Assembly: GCF_037975245.1 (NCBI RefSeq) | Contig: NC_092565.1 | Span: forward strand, 15,343,499 to 15,407,498 | DNA length: 64,000 bases | Direction: 5' to 3' | Origin: Apostichopus japonicus | Taxonomy: Eukaryota; Echinodermata; Holothuroidea; Aspidochirotida; Stichopodidae | Shown here: positions 35,818-47,900 of the stretch, one piece after another | Layout: each line of letters starts with the position of its first letter | How positions within the stretch are numbered: the first letter of the stretch is position 1 | Notes under the pieces: generated by a model | Told to the model about the DNA's origin: nothing | Database searches by the model: none | Seen by the model: only the letters and a program-made list of their open reading frames with translations | Position numbers and translations under genes: made by a program

Positions 35818-38800
35818 TCATACATTGTTCTCTGATTCTTTCCTTTTAGCCTGAGAGCTTTTTACCTTCAACTGCTTAAGTTCTTCTTGCAAGTCCTGGC
35901 TCATGTTCTGTAAGATTTCATGTCTCTGGTAGTGTGCTCTCTTTGTTGGCTTGTCATTAGGAAACGTATCAAGGTTTATTTCTTGAGGTTTATGCAAAAA
36001 CGGATGCCATATACCTTGCATACTAGGGTTGTTTGTTCTCCACGGACGTATTGTCTTGAGATCCTCTTGACCTGACTGAGTTCTTAGGAGTTCCATTGCC
36101 TTGGCAATCTCCTCTCTCTCTTGCTTGACAACGTCCACCTTTGAAATACTGCCATTTACTGTGAATGTAAAGATAATTATCATTACGGTTAACCTGTGCA
36201 GTCTATTTTAGCAAAGTAGTGTTATGCTAAACTGAACATGCAATAATTACTGATTGCTGTTCAAACTTTATCCACATGTTATCTAAAAGAAATCATCAAG
36301 GGAAAGAAACTACTAACAAACCAGAAAGGCAAAAGACTTAGTAATTACTAAGTAATTTTGTGTCGTAATTGAATGACTTTTTGCACAATACTCCTTCGTG
36401 ATATAACTCTGAACTAGCATATTGTTGTGATTCTCTTTGCTGTGGTCAGTTTCATTGAAATGTGTCCTACGCTCAGTTTTTGATATCGTCAAATGGCTCT
36501 GTTTATTCTGACAGTCTAGAAGCATTTTGAATTCTGAAATGCGATGTACGCAAGATTCCACAATATGCCTTACACATACAGTGCACTGGGTAATTGATGT
36601 GTACACTGATAACATAGGTTTGGCATTGGGCTTAATTACAATCATTCTTGTCGTGATCAGTGGAGATCTATAAAACAGTACCCATAGGACATGAAATATT
36701 ACTGTGTTAAAATGACTATTACAGGACACCCTGTGATGGATGTGACTGAACTCTTCGTTTATGAAGCTTTGGTTTGTTTGAAAGAAAGATTTCTGAATTC
36801 CTTGATAAAAAATAGAAACATGGGAAAAGGGGGAAATAAATCAGAAGTTTCTCAAAACAAATCAGATTTCTGATGAAAATCGGTAATGTGGCACATGACT
36901 TTGACCTCTGGAGAGCTTGAATTACTTTTGAACAATTACTTTTGAACTCCATAGAAAACAATATGGATTTTCTACTCAATACGGTGCATCTACATAGCAA
37001 ATATTATATTCACCCACCAAATAGTTTTGCTATTATCTTGTTTACAAACAGGCATCTCTTACACACATGCTATAAACATTGCCTGGGTAATTTGCTTTTG
37101 GCAATAAAAAAAAAAAAATGCAGCAACTTCCTCCACACATTACATTTAACCTTACACAGCATTTAGACATGTAACACTTCTATGCAATCTCTGGGGGACA
37201 TCCCATAGGATGCAGCCACAATCCGGTCCATAAAACTACATAAATCAAGAAGTTACCTAGCAGGTTCACATTTAGACACATGGGTGAAGGAAGGCAAGTG
37301 AGATTAAGTACAATACCTCGCACAAGGACACAATGTAATGATGTGACCAGGACTCGTGGCTGTACTCCTTAGATTACAAATCCATTGCATTGACCATTTG
37401 ACCATAATTGCCCTCCATATTTACTCAGTAAGAACTTACAATATTCTGCTACAATCTTTGGACTTTGGTACTTTGAGTGAGGTGTAACATAAAGTACAAT
37501 CTGAGGATTCTTCTCTGCAAACTCTACCAAATTTTCTTCGATGTAGTCTCTGGAGGGCAATAGAAAAACAACATCAATTAGCAACAGTTATACATGTAAA
37601 ATGCAAAGGATGTACTACAGAATCAAGAAAATATGCATTGTGATGACTGTTTGTTTGATTTTTTTAAATACATTTTAAATTAAGCTGGAAAGAATGATAT
37701 AAATCTAATGAAATTTAAGTCCTTACTTGTTTGCTTATTAAATGTCAGACATGGCATAGAATTGCCTGACTGTAATGTCTGACATCTGGCCATCCTACAG
37801 AAAGCTACAGTAGATGTACTTTATCATTGAACCTGCTATAGATGCTTAAGACCACATAATCACATTATCCAAAGTAAGAAACATGTAGTAGGCATATTAA
37901 AGTTCCCTTTGTGACCTGCTAGCATTTAGAGTGTGTTTGTGTTGTACAGTAGGTTAGAATAGTGACAACTGATATATGGGGTGTAGAAACCCTAATACTT
38001 ATTTTTACCAATGTTGCCTGCAAGGCTACTGTACATGAAAAAAACATCAAAAGTACCAACAGATGACTATTATTGTGGTTGGCAATTCACATTGTCCTCC
38101 ATCCAGCATGAAGTTCCGCCAGTAGCATGTATGTCTAGCATTTCTAATAAAATGATTTGAAGTAAAACTAACAATCTGCATCAAGATTTATGGAATCCAA
38201 CTGTTTACAAATGACAAATCTTTGAAAGTAGCCCTAGCCTAGGCCAAGTGTATTTGTGCCCTACTGCCTTCTGTATATGAAAATAGCCTGTTGTATTGTA
38301 CTATGACTCCCCAGCAAAAGTACTCAATAAAATAGAAAGATGCATTGAAATAGTTTCCAAAAAAGATAACTCTGTACTAACAGGCAACATAATTTTTCAG
38401 CCCCCAATATATATACACAGTGACTAAATGTAACAGTGAACATACAACCATTCTTTATTAAGAAATAATACTACAAACATACCCAGCCTAGGTAGCCAGG
38501 ACAGCTCTGAAATCAATCCCTAACCCTGCAAATGCTTTTTGTACAATTGTATAGTAAACAATCACACAATCATGATGACGTAAGTTTTTTGCAAAATTCT
38601 GGCCCATTTGCAGTGATCAAACAAATGAAAAATTGAAACCAAAAACAGTTGTTATCTTGGCAGATGCATTGCTGGTGTACTGACCTTTCCATTCATAAAA
38701 TGTAATATGACTGTACTGGGTATATATATATGCTTGGCTACATGCAAACACCATTTCATAATGATATATGTATCACTCTCTCAAGGTTCCTGCTGCAGAG

Positions 38801-40539
38801 AGAGCCATTCGAAGGGCATATTTCAAAAACAACTTTGAGTCATTAGTTGCTCTGTTGGAACTGAGTTAAGCATGTGTAGGCTCGTGCATGCATTGGATAA
38901 TGCTGTTGTTCGAAATTAACATTCTCTCGATCTCTGCGAATCGGGCAAAGATTTTGCAAAAAAGTACCTTGTCATGATTGTATAATATTTCCCACAGAAT
39001 AGGCTTCAATTTACCAAAAAACAAAAAGGGTTCTTTAGGTCGTCAAGATTCAATGCATAATGGGGCTCTATAACACTTTACCAGTCCTGTTACTTATAGT
39101 TAACTACCCAAACAACTAAACCAAAGTAAATCGGCAGTTTCTGGTGAACATACATGTTACATAGATGAAACAGCATGAATTGATAGGTTAGTGAGGGAGA
39201 GATAAGGATGGAAGGTTAGTGACAGGCCCTGCACTATGGTGTGAGTTAATTACCCTTAAATTGCAATAGTAAGGGCACTAATGTGCTTTTAATGGATAGC
39301 AATGCTGATGATTATTGCTCAGTAGTTCTAGCCTTCAACTATATGATTTCATCAATGGTTTGCCCTGATTCCACAAGAAATAACAAGAATTATACTTTTA
39401 AAGGTCAGAGTATAATTCTGCAAAAACTGGGCGTAATACAAACTTGATGTTTTGACTTAACATGTCAACTACAGTGTCTATTGGTGCAGCTACATGTATA
39501 ATAATTAATATAGTATATGTTAGGGGGATCACAAGGTTACTGGATCCCATTACCGTCATACTCTAGTATTGGTAGCGAAATGGGGTTAGGCCCAGCCTCT
39601 AGAATAGAAGTACTGTAGTAGTATAGTCAGTATTGCGAAGTTCGCCATACTGCGAAGTTCGGGCACCCTAAGAAATACACGATTTTCACCATGAAAACCT
39701 ACAGGAAGAGCCAAATTTCACCAAAAAGTACGAAGCTACAGTTATTTTCTCTCCAAAATGACCCGTGTGCAAGAAATTACTTACATATTTGTCAATAAAA
39801 TGACGAAGATCTATGAAGTCTGTTATAATTACTGAAAGAGCAACAGCGCCACCAATTTTTACCAGCGCCACACTGTGGGTTGCGTGTCCGAACTTCGCAA
39901 TACTCTAGCAAGAAATACCAGTTCCACAATCACGAAGAATCTTCTTGGAAAACAACGTGAAAACAGTTTGCAGGAAAGAAAGTTTGGCCGTGTATCGTAC
40001 TATAACAAAATTCTCCAACCATATGAAGTATATTTTCAAATGATTTATACCAGAAGATTTAGTTTTGGGGTGTTTTAAGTCTTAAGTGGCCGAACTTCGA
40101 AGTCACCATCCTACTATACTAGTAGTAGTAGTAACACTATCATAGTTAAGCCTACCGCAAATGCATTAACCACTACGCAAACAACACGTTCTCTATCGGC
40201 TTCTTATAACGCTATTAACTGTTTTTGAAATGGTTATATTCGTGTTCGTTTTACGTATTACCACAGTGAAATATTGAACCAGGAGGTTGAACCCCCACAT
40301 ACGTTAAATTAACGTTAGGTTACTGTAGCCTACAATTGGGCCTAAGTTTGTTGACTTTCATCCCTGGCCTTAGGCCTATAGGAACTGCCGGTATGAAAAA
40401 CTTACCGCATTCCTCTACTTAGTTGATGTTTCTTACAAAACTGCAGTGTTATCCTTTGGAGTTGACATACATATCGACCAACTCCATTATGCAGGACGCT
40501 GTTAAGGAACTTTGATGTGATTTCTCGTGTGCTGCCCAT
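35818..40539 (-). CDS. MRPL43: Mitochondrial large-subunit ribosomal protein mL43, 3 exons
   Basis: Coding exons in transcript order: 40539-40406, 37549-37440, 36158-35818. All introns are GT-AG and the phases agree, giving 194 residues. The N terminus (ITSKFLNSVLHNGVGRYVCQ) and the exon 2 part (VEFAEKNPQIVLYVTP, KIVAEYLNG) match the L51/S25/CI-B8 thioredoxin-like domain of mL43. The motif RPWRTNNPSMQGIWHPF in exon 3 is the conserved end of that domain. The protein is part of the 39S subunit in the mitochondrial matrix. The last ~60 residues (Lys/Gln/Glu-rich, possibly coiled coil) extend beyond the conserved domain. The start was chosen at MGSTREIT, which aligns with known starts; an in-frame ATG at 40680 would add 47 residues. 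Intron 1 carries a mariner-like MITE and intron 2 a SINE. Confidence 0.94.
37180..37416 (-). mobile_element. tRNA-headed SINE, copy 2
   Basis: Same family as 19850-20045. On the minus strand the head begins ggagggcaattatggtcaaa and the B box region is changed (cacgagtcctgg), so its promoter is probably worn. The central block gtccttgtgcgaggtattg and the tail match copy 1. It lies in MRPL43 intron 2 in the gene's sense orientation, directly before exon 2 (donor-side border at 37440). Confidence 0.7.
37550..40405. other. MRPL43 intron 1
   Basis: A 2.86-kb intron, AT-rich, with a dispersed-repeat fragment at 38094-38170 and a MITE at 39631-39902. No other gene seen. Confidence 0.6.
39631..39902. 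mobile_element. Candidate Tc1/mariner-like MITE with TA flanks
   Basis: A perfect 14-bp inverted pair, tattgcgaagttcg (39631-39644) and cgaacttcgcaata (39889-39902). If the outer TA dinucleotides are the target duplication, the element is 39633-39900 (268 bp). A second copy of gcgaagttcg at 39652-39661 forms a subterminal direct repeat, and a further inverted copy lies outside at 40091. No open frame. Confidence 0.52.
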
Positions 40540-41385
40540 TTCTGTCCTCCTGTGAAATTGGGTCGATTCGGAGTTAGCGTGTCCACGAAAGGCTAAATTC
40601 ATATTAAAATTCACAACACTGTGTAACATGCAAGGCGACAGTACCAAAGTGCGCTCTGTATTCAGCTGATTTTTGTCCACGTTTTTTAAGTTAAATTAAA
40701 TCACAAATCTGTCACAAATGATAGACATTATTGGTAGTGTTGAAAGATTTAATAAGTTATACAATTAGTGAAATTCAAACTTGTCAGGCTATCTTTTCAC
40801 ATCAACTGTTAAAATATGAATGTAAGAGACTGACTTCGGTCAGCTTGCGGCTTTGATGAGCCAATGAGGCTTCTTTGCGAGTTCCTGCTTGCACATGGAT
40901 CTAAAATACATACATACAACTGTTGAAGTGGTTGTGGTATAAATCTAATGAAAGATATTTCTACTACTTTTTACCCAAAGATCTCTTATTGTGGTTTTGT
41001 CAAATGTAGTAAGTGTATGAAACACTTTATTTCTCATTTATAACAACAGGAAATATAAGCGGGTCTCATATGAATATATATTCACAATTTCAACCTTTCA
41101 GCAAATCCGAAAACCAGGTGAGAGCTACAGAACGCAATCCAAAATGGTTAGTGCTAGCTTCCTCCTGAGATTACAAACTGTTAAGGAATAAGGACACAAA
41201 GCAAGAAGATAATAGACTGACCAATAGATTTATTCATTCATTTTGTGACCTTGAGCTATACTTCTTGAAATATACTGCATTAGATCAAAGATAGCAATTC
41301 AAGGTCTTGAATCAAATATAAATATTACATATCACATGAATATGACAAAAACAGCTCCTCTCCTACCCATGTTAACTCAGGTACA

Positions 41386-41925
41386 ACCCGATCCAGAGGG
41401 CACTGTATCATCTAACAGTAGCACAGGCACCCCCCCCCCCCCCCGTCCAGAGGGCATCTTTCCATCCAGCCTTAGCTCTACTCAGACACCCTCACATAGA
41501 GGGCACTTTATCATCCAACCTTAGATAAACTCTGGCACAACCTATTACAGAGGGCACTGTTTCATTTAATGTTAGCTCAGGCATACCCCCACAAAGATGC
41601 ACCTTTCCATCCATCCAGCCTAAGCTTTACCCAGATACAACCTCAAATAGAGGTCACTATATCCTCTAATGTTAGCTCAGGCATAACCTCATGCAGAGGA
41701 CACTGTTTCATTCAGCCTTAGCTATGCTCAGGTTCACCCTGCCACAGATGGCAAAGTTTCATCCAACCATAGATATGGTCAAGCACACCCTCACACAGTG
41801 GGCACTGTTTCAACTAATGTTAGCTATGCAAAGGCACAGCCTCATACCGAGGGCACTGTTCCATCCAGCCTTAGCTATCTTCATTCTCAGCCTGGCTCAG
41901 AGGCACCATTTCATCCTGTCTTTGT
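41386..41925. repeat. Minisatellite, ~50-bp unit, 3' of THG1L
   Basis: About eleven units of 'cagagggcactgtttcat-ccagccttagctatgctcaggcacaccctcac', partly degenerate, with a C-run at 41430-41444. The open frames over it are repeat artefacts. The last units end just 30 bp beyond the THG1L stop codon (41954), so part of it may be transcribed as 3' UTR. Confidence 0.82.
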
Positions 41926-41953
41926 TATGCTCAGAAGTCAATGCATCTTGTCT

Positions 41954-44900
41954 TCATGTTACTGACAATATTTCAGGATGGTCATTCCAAAATGTGTCCC
42001 TTATTACATCAATATGCAAGCATTTCACTTTGCGTCTTTTTCGAATGACCTTTGACCCTTCATTTCCTTTAGCACTCTGGTCTTTATAGGATATGTCTTC
42101 TACCTGCAAGAGATAACATAGATTTAGACTTCACTCAAAGATTGCAAGAGGTGGTTCTGAATAAATCCATTAAACTATACAGTTTACAGTACAATACTTG
42201 ATTTTATTTGAACTTTAATCAGCTTTTGGTCACAGCAAGCTTGGGCAACTCATGATCCACAGTCTCAGTGTTTTAATAGAAACACACTTTTATCTTCCTT
42301 ACAATCATCACTACTTTCACAACAATCATCAGCATGCTCACCACATCATCAGTGCCATCATCACCCTCATTGTTGTCATCATCATCAAGGTTTAATAAGG
42401 TTGTGGCACAGTGCTGATATCATCCAAACGTTTTACTGAGTTATGACATCATTATACTGTAATGTTCTACCACCCTCTGTTTACTGTCAATAATCCCTTG
42501 ATTTCAGAGAAATGGTATCAAAATGACTTTTTGGCTGAAGTTTGGCTGAGAAAACACTGTTAACATTTAAGACTTTGACACGTCACTAGCATTCTTAATA
42601 CAACTGTGTATACCTGTAACTCTTTCAATACTATTGGGATGTAAATTTACAAATACAGAATACAACACTAATTGGATCCTTTCCTTCTTTGCCTCAGTAG
42701 ACAACAGGAATGTCTACATTGCACACACAGAAGATTATATTAACAGTAAATGAATACTTGGTTTTTACAATAACAATTTTACGAACCAATTCCCAAATCA
42801 GAACAGAGCCTTTCCTGTACATCTCTGATAAACTGTTGTAGTTGATCTCAAATTGAGAGAAGAGCAACTCATTCTTGTCACTAGAAAATGTTCCCTACAA
42901 ATTAAAAGACAAAGATCTTCAATAGTGATTAACAGGGGAAGGAGATGAGCAGAGGTAGCGGGTGTGAGCAGCAAGGAAATAAGAGTTATATGCAAACATA
43001 AAATACTTATGTATTTGTGTGTGTATGTGTAGGGGGACCCTACTCAGGGCTTCCTGTCCAAATGCTCCTTGTTGTTATAACATTTCTACTACACTGAATG
43101 TGAAACATAACCTAATCTGTAGCCTAACCAATCATCCAATAAATTAAAGAGAGCTGTGTTACCAAGAGAATCATGTTAAACTTGTAATTTGTCTCTATTT
43201 GTGCAACACCAGGCAAGAAGTGGTGATGACTGTATAAAATTGCAAAACTGGAGAAAAGAACCACCACATATTTCACAGACTCTCACAAACAAGCCTGCAT
43301 ATCAAGTCACATATTTCACTGATCCACCCAAACCAGCCTGCTGATCCAGTGAAATATGTCACTGATCAAACAAGTCTGCCATCCAGTCACACACTTCACT
43401 GGTCCTCCCAAACAAGCCTGCATATCCGGTCAAATATGTCACTGATCCTCTCAAACAAGCCTACCAACCTGTTAAATATTTCACAGATCTTCCCATACAA
43501 GCCTGAACATCCAGTGAAATGTTTCACCGATCCAAGACAAGCCTGCCGACCTGCCACACATTTCACAGATCCTCCAACACCCAATTGTTAGGTCACACAT
43601 TCCTCATTCACCACATAGTCTATTGTTATCATGTAGCATAAACTCACCCTGAGTTGTTCCTCTGCCTGTTTAGGAGAGCATCCTCCATCTTGAACTAGAC
43701 TCCAGAAACAGGTATTATACAGATTGTTTATGTGACCTTGAAAGAGAGAGACAGAGAAATTATCTCTTAAATTAGTACATCCTAATTTACTCTTGACGCA
43801 AGGTTTCAACAATTATTAATGTGCAAATGTGGTGACTAAAATTAAATTCTGTATAGAATAAGGTAGAAAAATCAATTAAACAACCAGTAGCAATAACAAT
43901 CTGGCACCCATACGTTTGCCCTTTTCATAAAGCTGTTGTCACATTAGGTTTCTCAACATTACCATGTAGAGGATATGGAACATAGACCTTGTCAATGTTG
44001 TCATGGAGTTCATTATGTGATTGGCTTGGAAGCCATCAAAAGAAGGAAGAAACAAACACAATTGATAAAGATGTGATACAATTTGAATGTATGGTTACAA
44101 AGTAATATCATAGCGCCAACAGGCTTATAATGATTTCTTGCCACATATAACAATACATGAGAGCATTTCCTTTATGCTCAGTACAGTTCTTACAGTACCT
44201 AATAAGTTGGCAACTAGCTGATCTACATGTTAAGTGTGAAGTTCATCCAAAATTTTAGTTTTTGAGCTCCACAGCAGAACTTTTTGAGTAACTTTGTTTG
44301 AAAGGTTTTCAGACTTTGACTTCTGCTGACATCAAATGACCTTCACAGAAAACAATATGTTTTATGCACTCAATAAAATCATACCGAGTATGCAGTGAAT
44401 CCATAACTTAGTTAAATTTTGTTGAAATGGGCACTAAATATTGTAACACTTTCCTCTGTGCGTAGCACCGGCCAGCTAATTCAGGGTTCTTGGCCTAAGA
44501 TGTTGTATTGTAAATTGTAATTGGCCAGAGAATGAAGATGTACACAAATAAATCCAGAGAGGTGATGGTATTTTTTAACAGCAATACATTGAAAAGAAAA
44601 CTTCTTACAGTAAGGTTAAGTGTCTGGTATTACATATGTGGTACAAACTTTAGGCTATGTGGCCCTGAAGCCTACCATCAAGACTTTTTCGTCCAACAGC
44701 AACCAGGGTATAGACTGTTCTGTCCCTCCCAGGTAATGCATTTTATATAAATCCCTTAACAATACGTGGAAATACCACATTTATACAAATGATGAACTTT
44801 ACCCTACAACTTAGCTTAAGACATAATACACAAATACTACAGTGCATTCCTATCATCCCCAAACAATTGTACTCCTTTACAGAGATGAATGTGATCACAT

Positions 44901-47900
44901 GAGTATCCCTAGGAAATATCACATGTGTTACATCACAATCCCAGGATAAGCCTGATACCACTTGCCGATCCATAGAAGCAGCCCCAAAAGGCATAATCTG
45001 CCAACAATTACAACTGGTTTAGGAGAGATAACCCCTATATAATTCCAAGAGGATTAAAACTACCACAATGGTTCCACACCGTCCACACAGAACTCCCATT
45101 GCTCCACAACTTTACAGTAACAGTGTTACACTATCTTTGAATGATGTATGAGAATCCTGTGTGAATATTTCCTATTACAATATATTGTATATGTTTGCTA
45201 GCAATGCATGGAATGGAATCAACAGCTGCCATGAGTAAAGTACCTCACAGGTGCCAGCATACATATTTTCAGAGTTAGAAAACTCTTGCCTGAATTTAGG
45301 ACTAAGCATTCTCATTCTGCCATATAATAGTGGATTTCCAGTCTTTTGCAATAGACCTATCTAGCTGTATGAGAACTTTGTTCAAACTTACAATCTGCTT
45401 GTCTCCAGCTTAGATAGTCACGCATGTTTTGGTCACTCGGGTACAAAACCACTCTTCCATCAAATGCTGGAGGATATAACAATGGGACATCACCAAAGAA
45501 TTCCTTCCAATGGTACACATAGGAGGATGAGAAGAGAGATACCATATTACTCATCAGCTTACTGGAGGTGAAAAAGATGAAACGAAAAAAAGATGAAAAG
45601 ATGTTTCTTAACACCTTCAGTTTGACATGTGTGATCCCCATATACTTTACAATCATGGTTTTGGTATACCATTTTACAGTTCACACAACATGTTGCGCTG
45701 TACTAAATAATGGTAATAATCATAATAAATGAGACTTATATAGCACCAAATCAGTAGACAAAAGCCACTGCTCAAGGTGCTTTACAAAGAAAACAGATTA
45801 ATAAAAGGAACAAGTAAAAAACATGGGTCTTAAGTAGGTAGACTTTTGAAAGTTTTGAATGTAGAAAGTTTCGAGCATGTTCGAATGTGATCTGGTAAAT
45901 TGTTCCAGAGATAATAAGAGCTTGAGTATTCAAAGCTTCTGTAACCATATACTGTATGTCTTCAAGCGTGGTTTAGGAACAGTACTGTTTTCATTGCAAA
46001 GAGATATCAACCACTCTCTATTTAATATGTCAAATATACTTTATCTCAGTCAACCATCAATACATCAGAAACTAAATGAGATTCTTTGAATTCACAACTG
46101 CTAACGAGGAATTATCGTACAGATTCATTAATAAAGTACAAATTTAATTAGGTCAGGCATTGTCATTGTTTGTTGAATATATGCTTTCTAGCTTTAGTCA
46201 TTGCCATTGATTGTTGAATAAGTGGGTTATTTCTAGATTCTGGGAATGAGATGCATCAAATCTGGAATTAATAAGTTATTATGTTTACAAAACTTTTCAT
46301 ATTTTGCTTCCTGTTAACATATAATTTGGTCCCTATCAAACCTTTATGGTAATTATTGGAAGACAGTTCAATACACAACATACCTGATACCTTGGAGCAA
46401 ATTAATTGAAACAGAATTTTACTTGGACAAGCAGTTTACACAGAAGCCTTCATTAGGTCATTAGTGACCCAATTTTCAATTTTGATTGCAAAGAGCCACT
46501 ATTAACGTCACAGACAAATCTTGTGAGGTATGACAGGAGGTAACAATCCAGCCAATCTGATTTCCCTTGGAGAATCATTACACATATTCATAGGCGTAAG
46601 AGGCAAGGGGGGGGGGGCTGCAGCCTCCCAACCAACACTTTTTGGTGAAAATTCGGGGAATATGGTGAGAATTTTTCGGGTACCTACTGAAAGAAAAACA
46701 TTTTGGAATGTTGTGTTTTTCAATGGTTAAACTGATATTATTATTATTATCAGTATTATTGTAACGACTTTCCCAATAATTATAACCAATATATGGAAGG
46801 GTAATAACACAGCAAATGATTGTATGTTATTGGCATGCGATGTAATAACCAATGCATGCCTATATGATATGCACAGTATATAATATCTTGAACGCAAAAT
46901 TTTGGTCATTTTTTTCGGGCAAGTCGTTACACCCCCCCCCCCCCACCCACAAAAATTAAATTGGGCTCCTAGGCCTATGCACATATTCAACTGTATGTAC
47001 CTTTACATCACTAGTTGACAGGTGAGTCATAAGCAAGTGACATATTTCAAGTAATTCAGTTACCATAACTTCAGAATATATTATTTAGTGACTTCTACAA
47101 TAATCATAAACTTTCCTACAAAGAATAAGATGATGAACTAAATTATCTCCACTATAGTCAATCTGTGTTAAAAAAATATTATCCAGTCAATAGCTGCAAT
47201 GACAGCCTGACAATCATTAAATAGTTACTTTTGTTTACATTGTGTCCTTCGTCCATATTTACAGCTTTCTACTCTTAAGCTTGTAATAACTACTATGGCT
47301 CTCCTGGTGACTTCCTATGTGAGTCTATTTTTCCTGTGACTGGAGAGGGGGATATACCAGCTTGTTACCTCCAGCAGTAGTCGTGTCAGACAAAATTTTA
47401 AAATAACACTGTTACGGAAAAGGTCATATTTTTCTAGGAATTAATTGGATAGCAACGTAGCTGTATCTTACATAATCTTAATTAAATCTCAATCATAATA
47501 GACAGAAAGTGGATCACAAGGTTATATTTATAAATTAATTCCCTTAAAAGGAAAATTGTCTTCTCAATCACGGTAGACAAGGTAATTGAATTAATTCTAG
47601 TCTTCAATGTGAGTATTTCTGCTTGACTGCTAGTACATAACCACCAATGGAGCAACAGAGTTACTGTAATTCAGGTGCTAATCGACAAGACAAGGTTATT
47701 TAATTCATTCTAGTCTTCAATGTGAGTATTTCTGCTAGTGCATAACCATCAATGGAGCAACAGACTTTATTCAGGTGCTAATCAACAATACAAGGTAATT
47801 TAATTAATTCTACTCTTTAATGTGAGTATTTCTGCTAGTACATAACCACCAATGGAGCAACAGAGTTTATTCAGGTGCTAATCCACAATGCAAGGTTAAT

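Noticed and set aside
36313-36729. Separate minus-strand gene (138-residue frame)
   Set aside because: It lies in MRPL43 intron 2, shows no domain, and its codon content is like that of intronic sequence.
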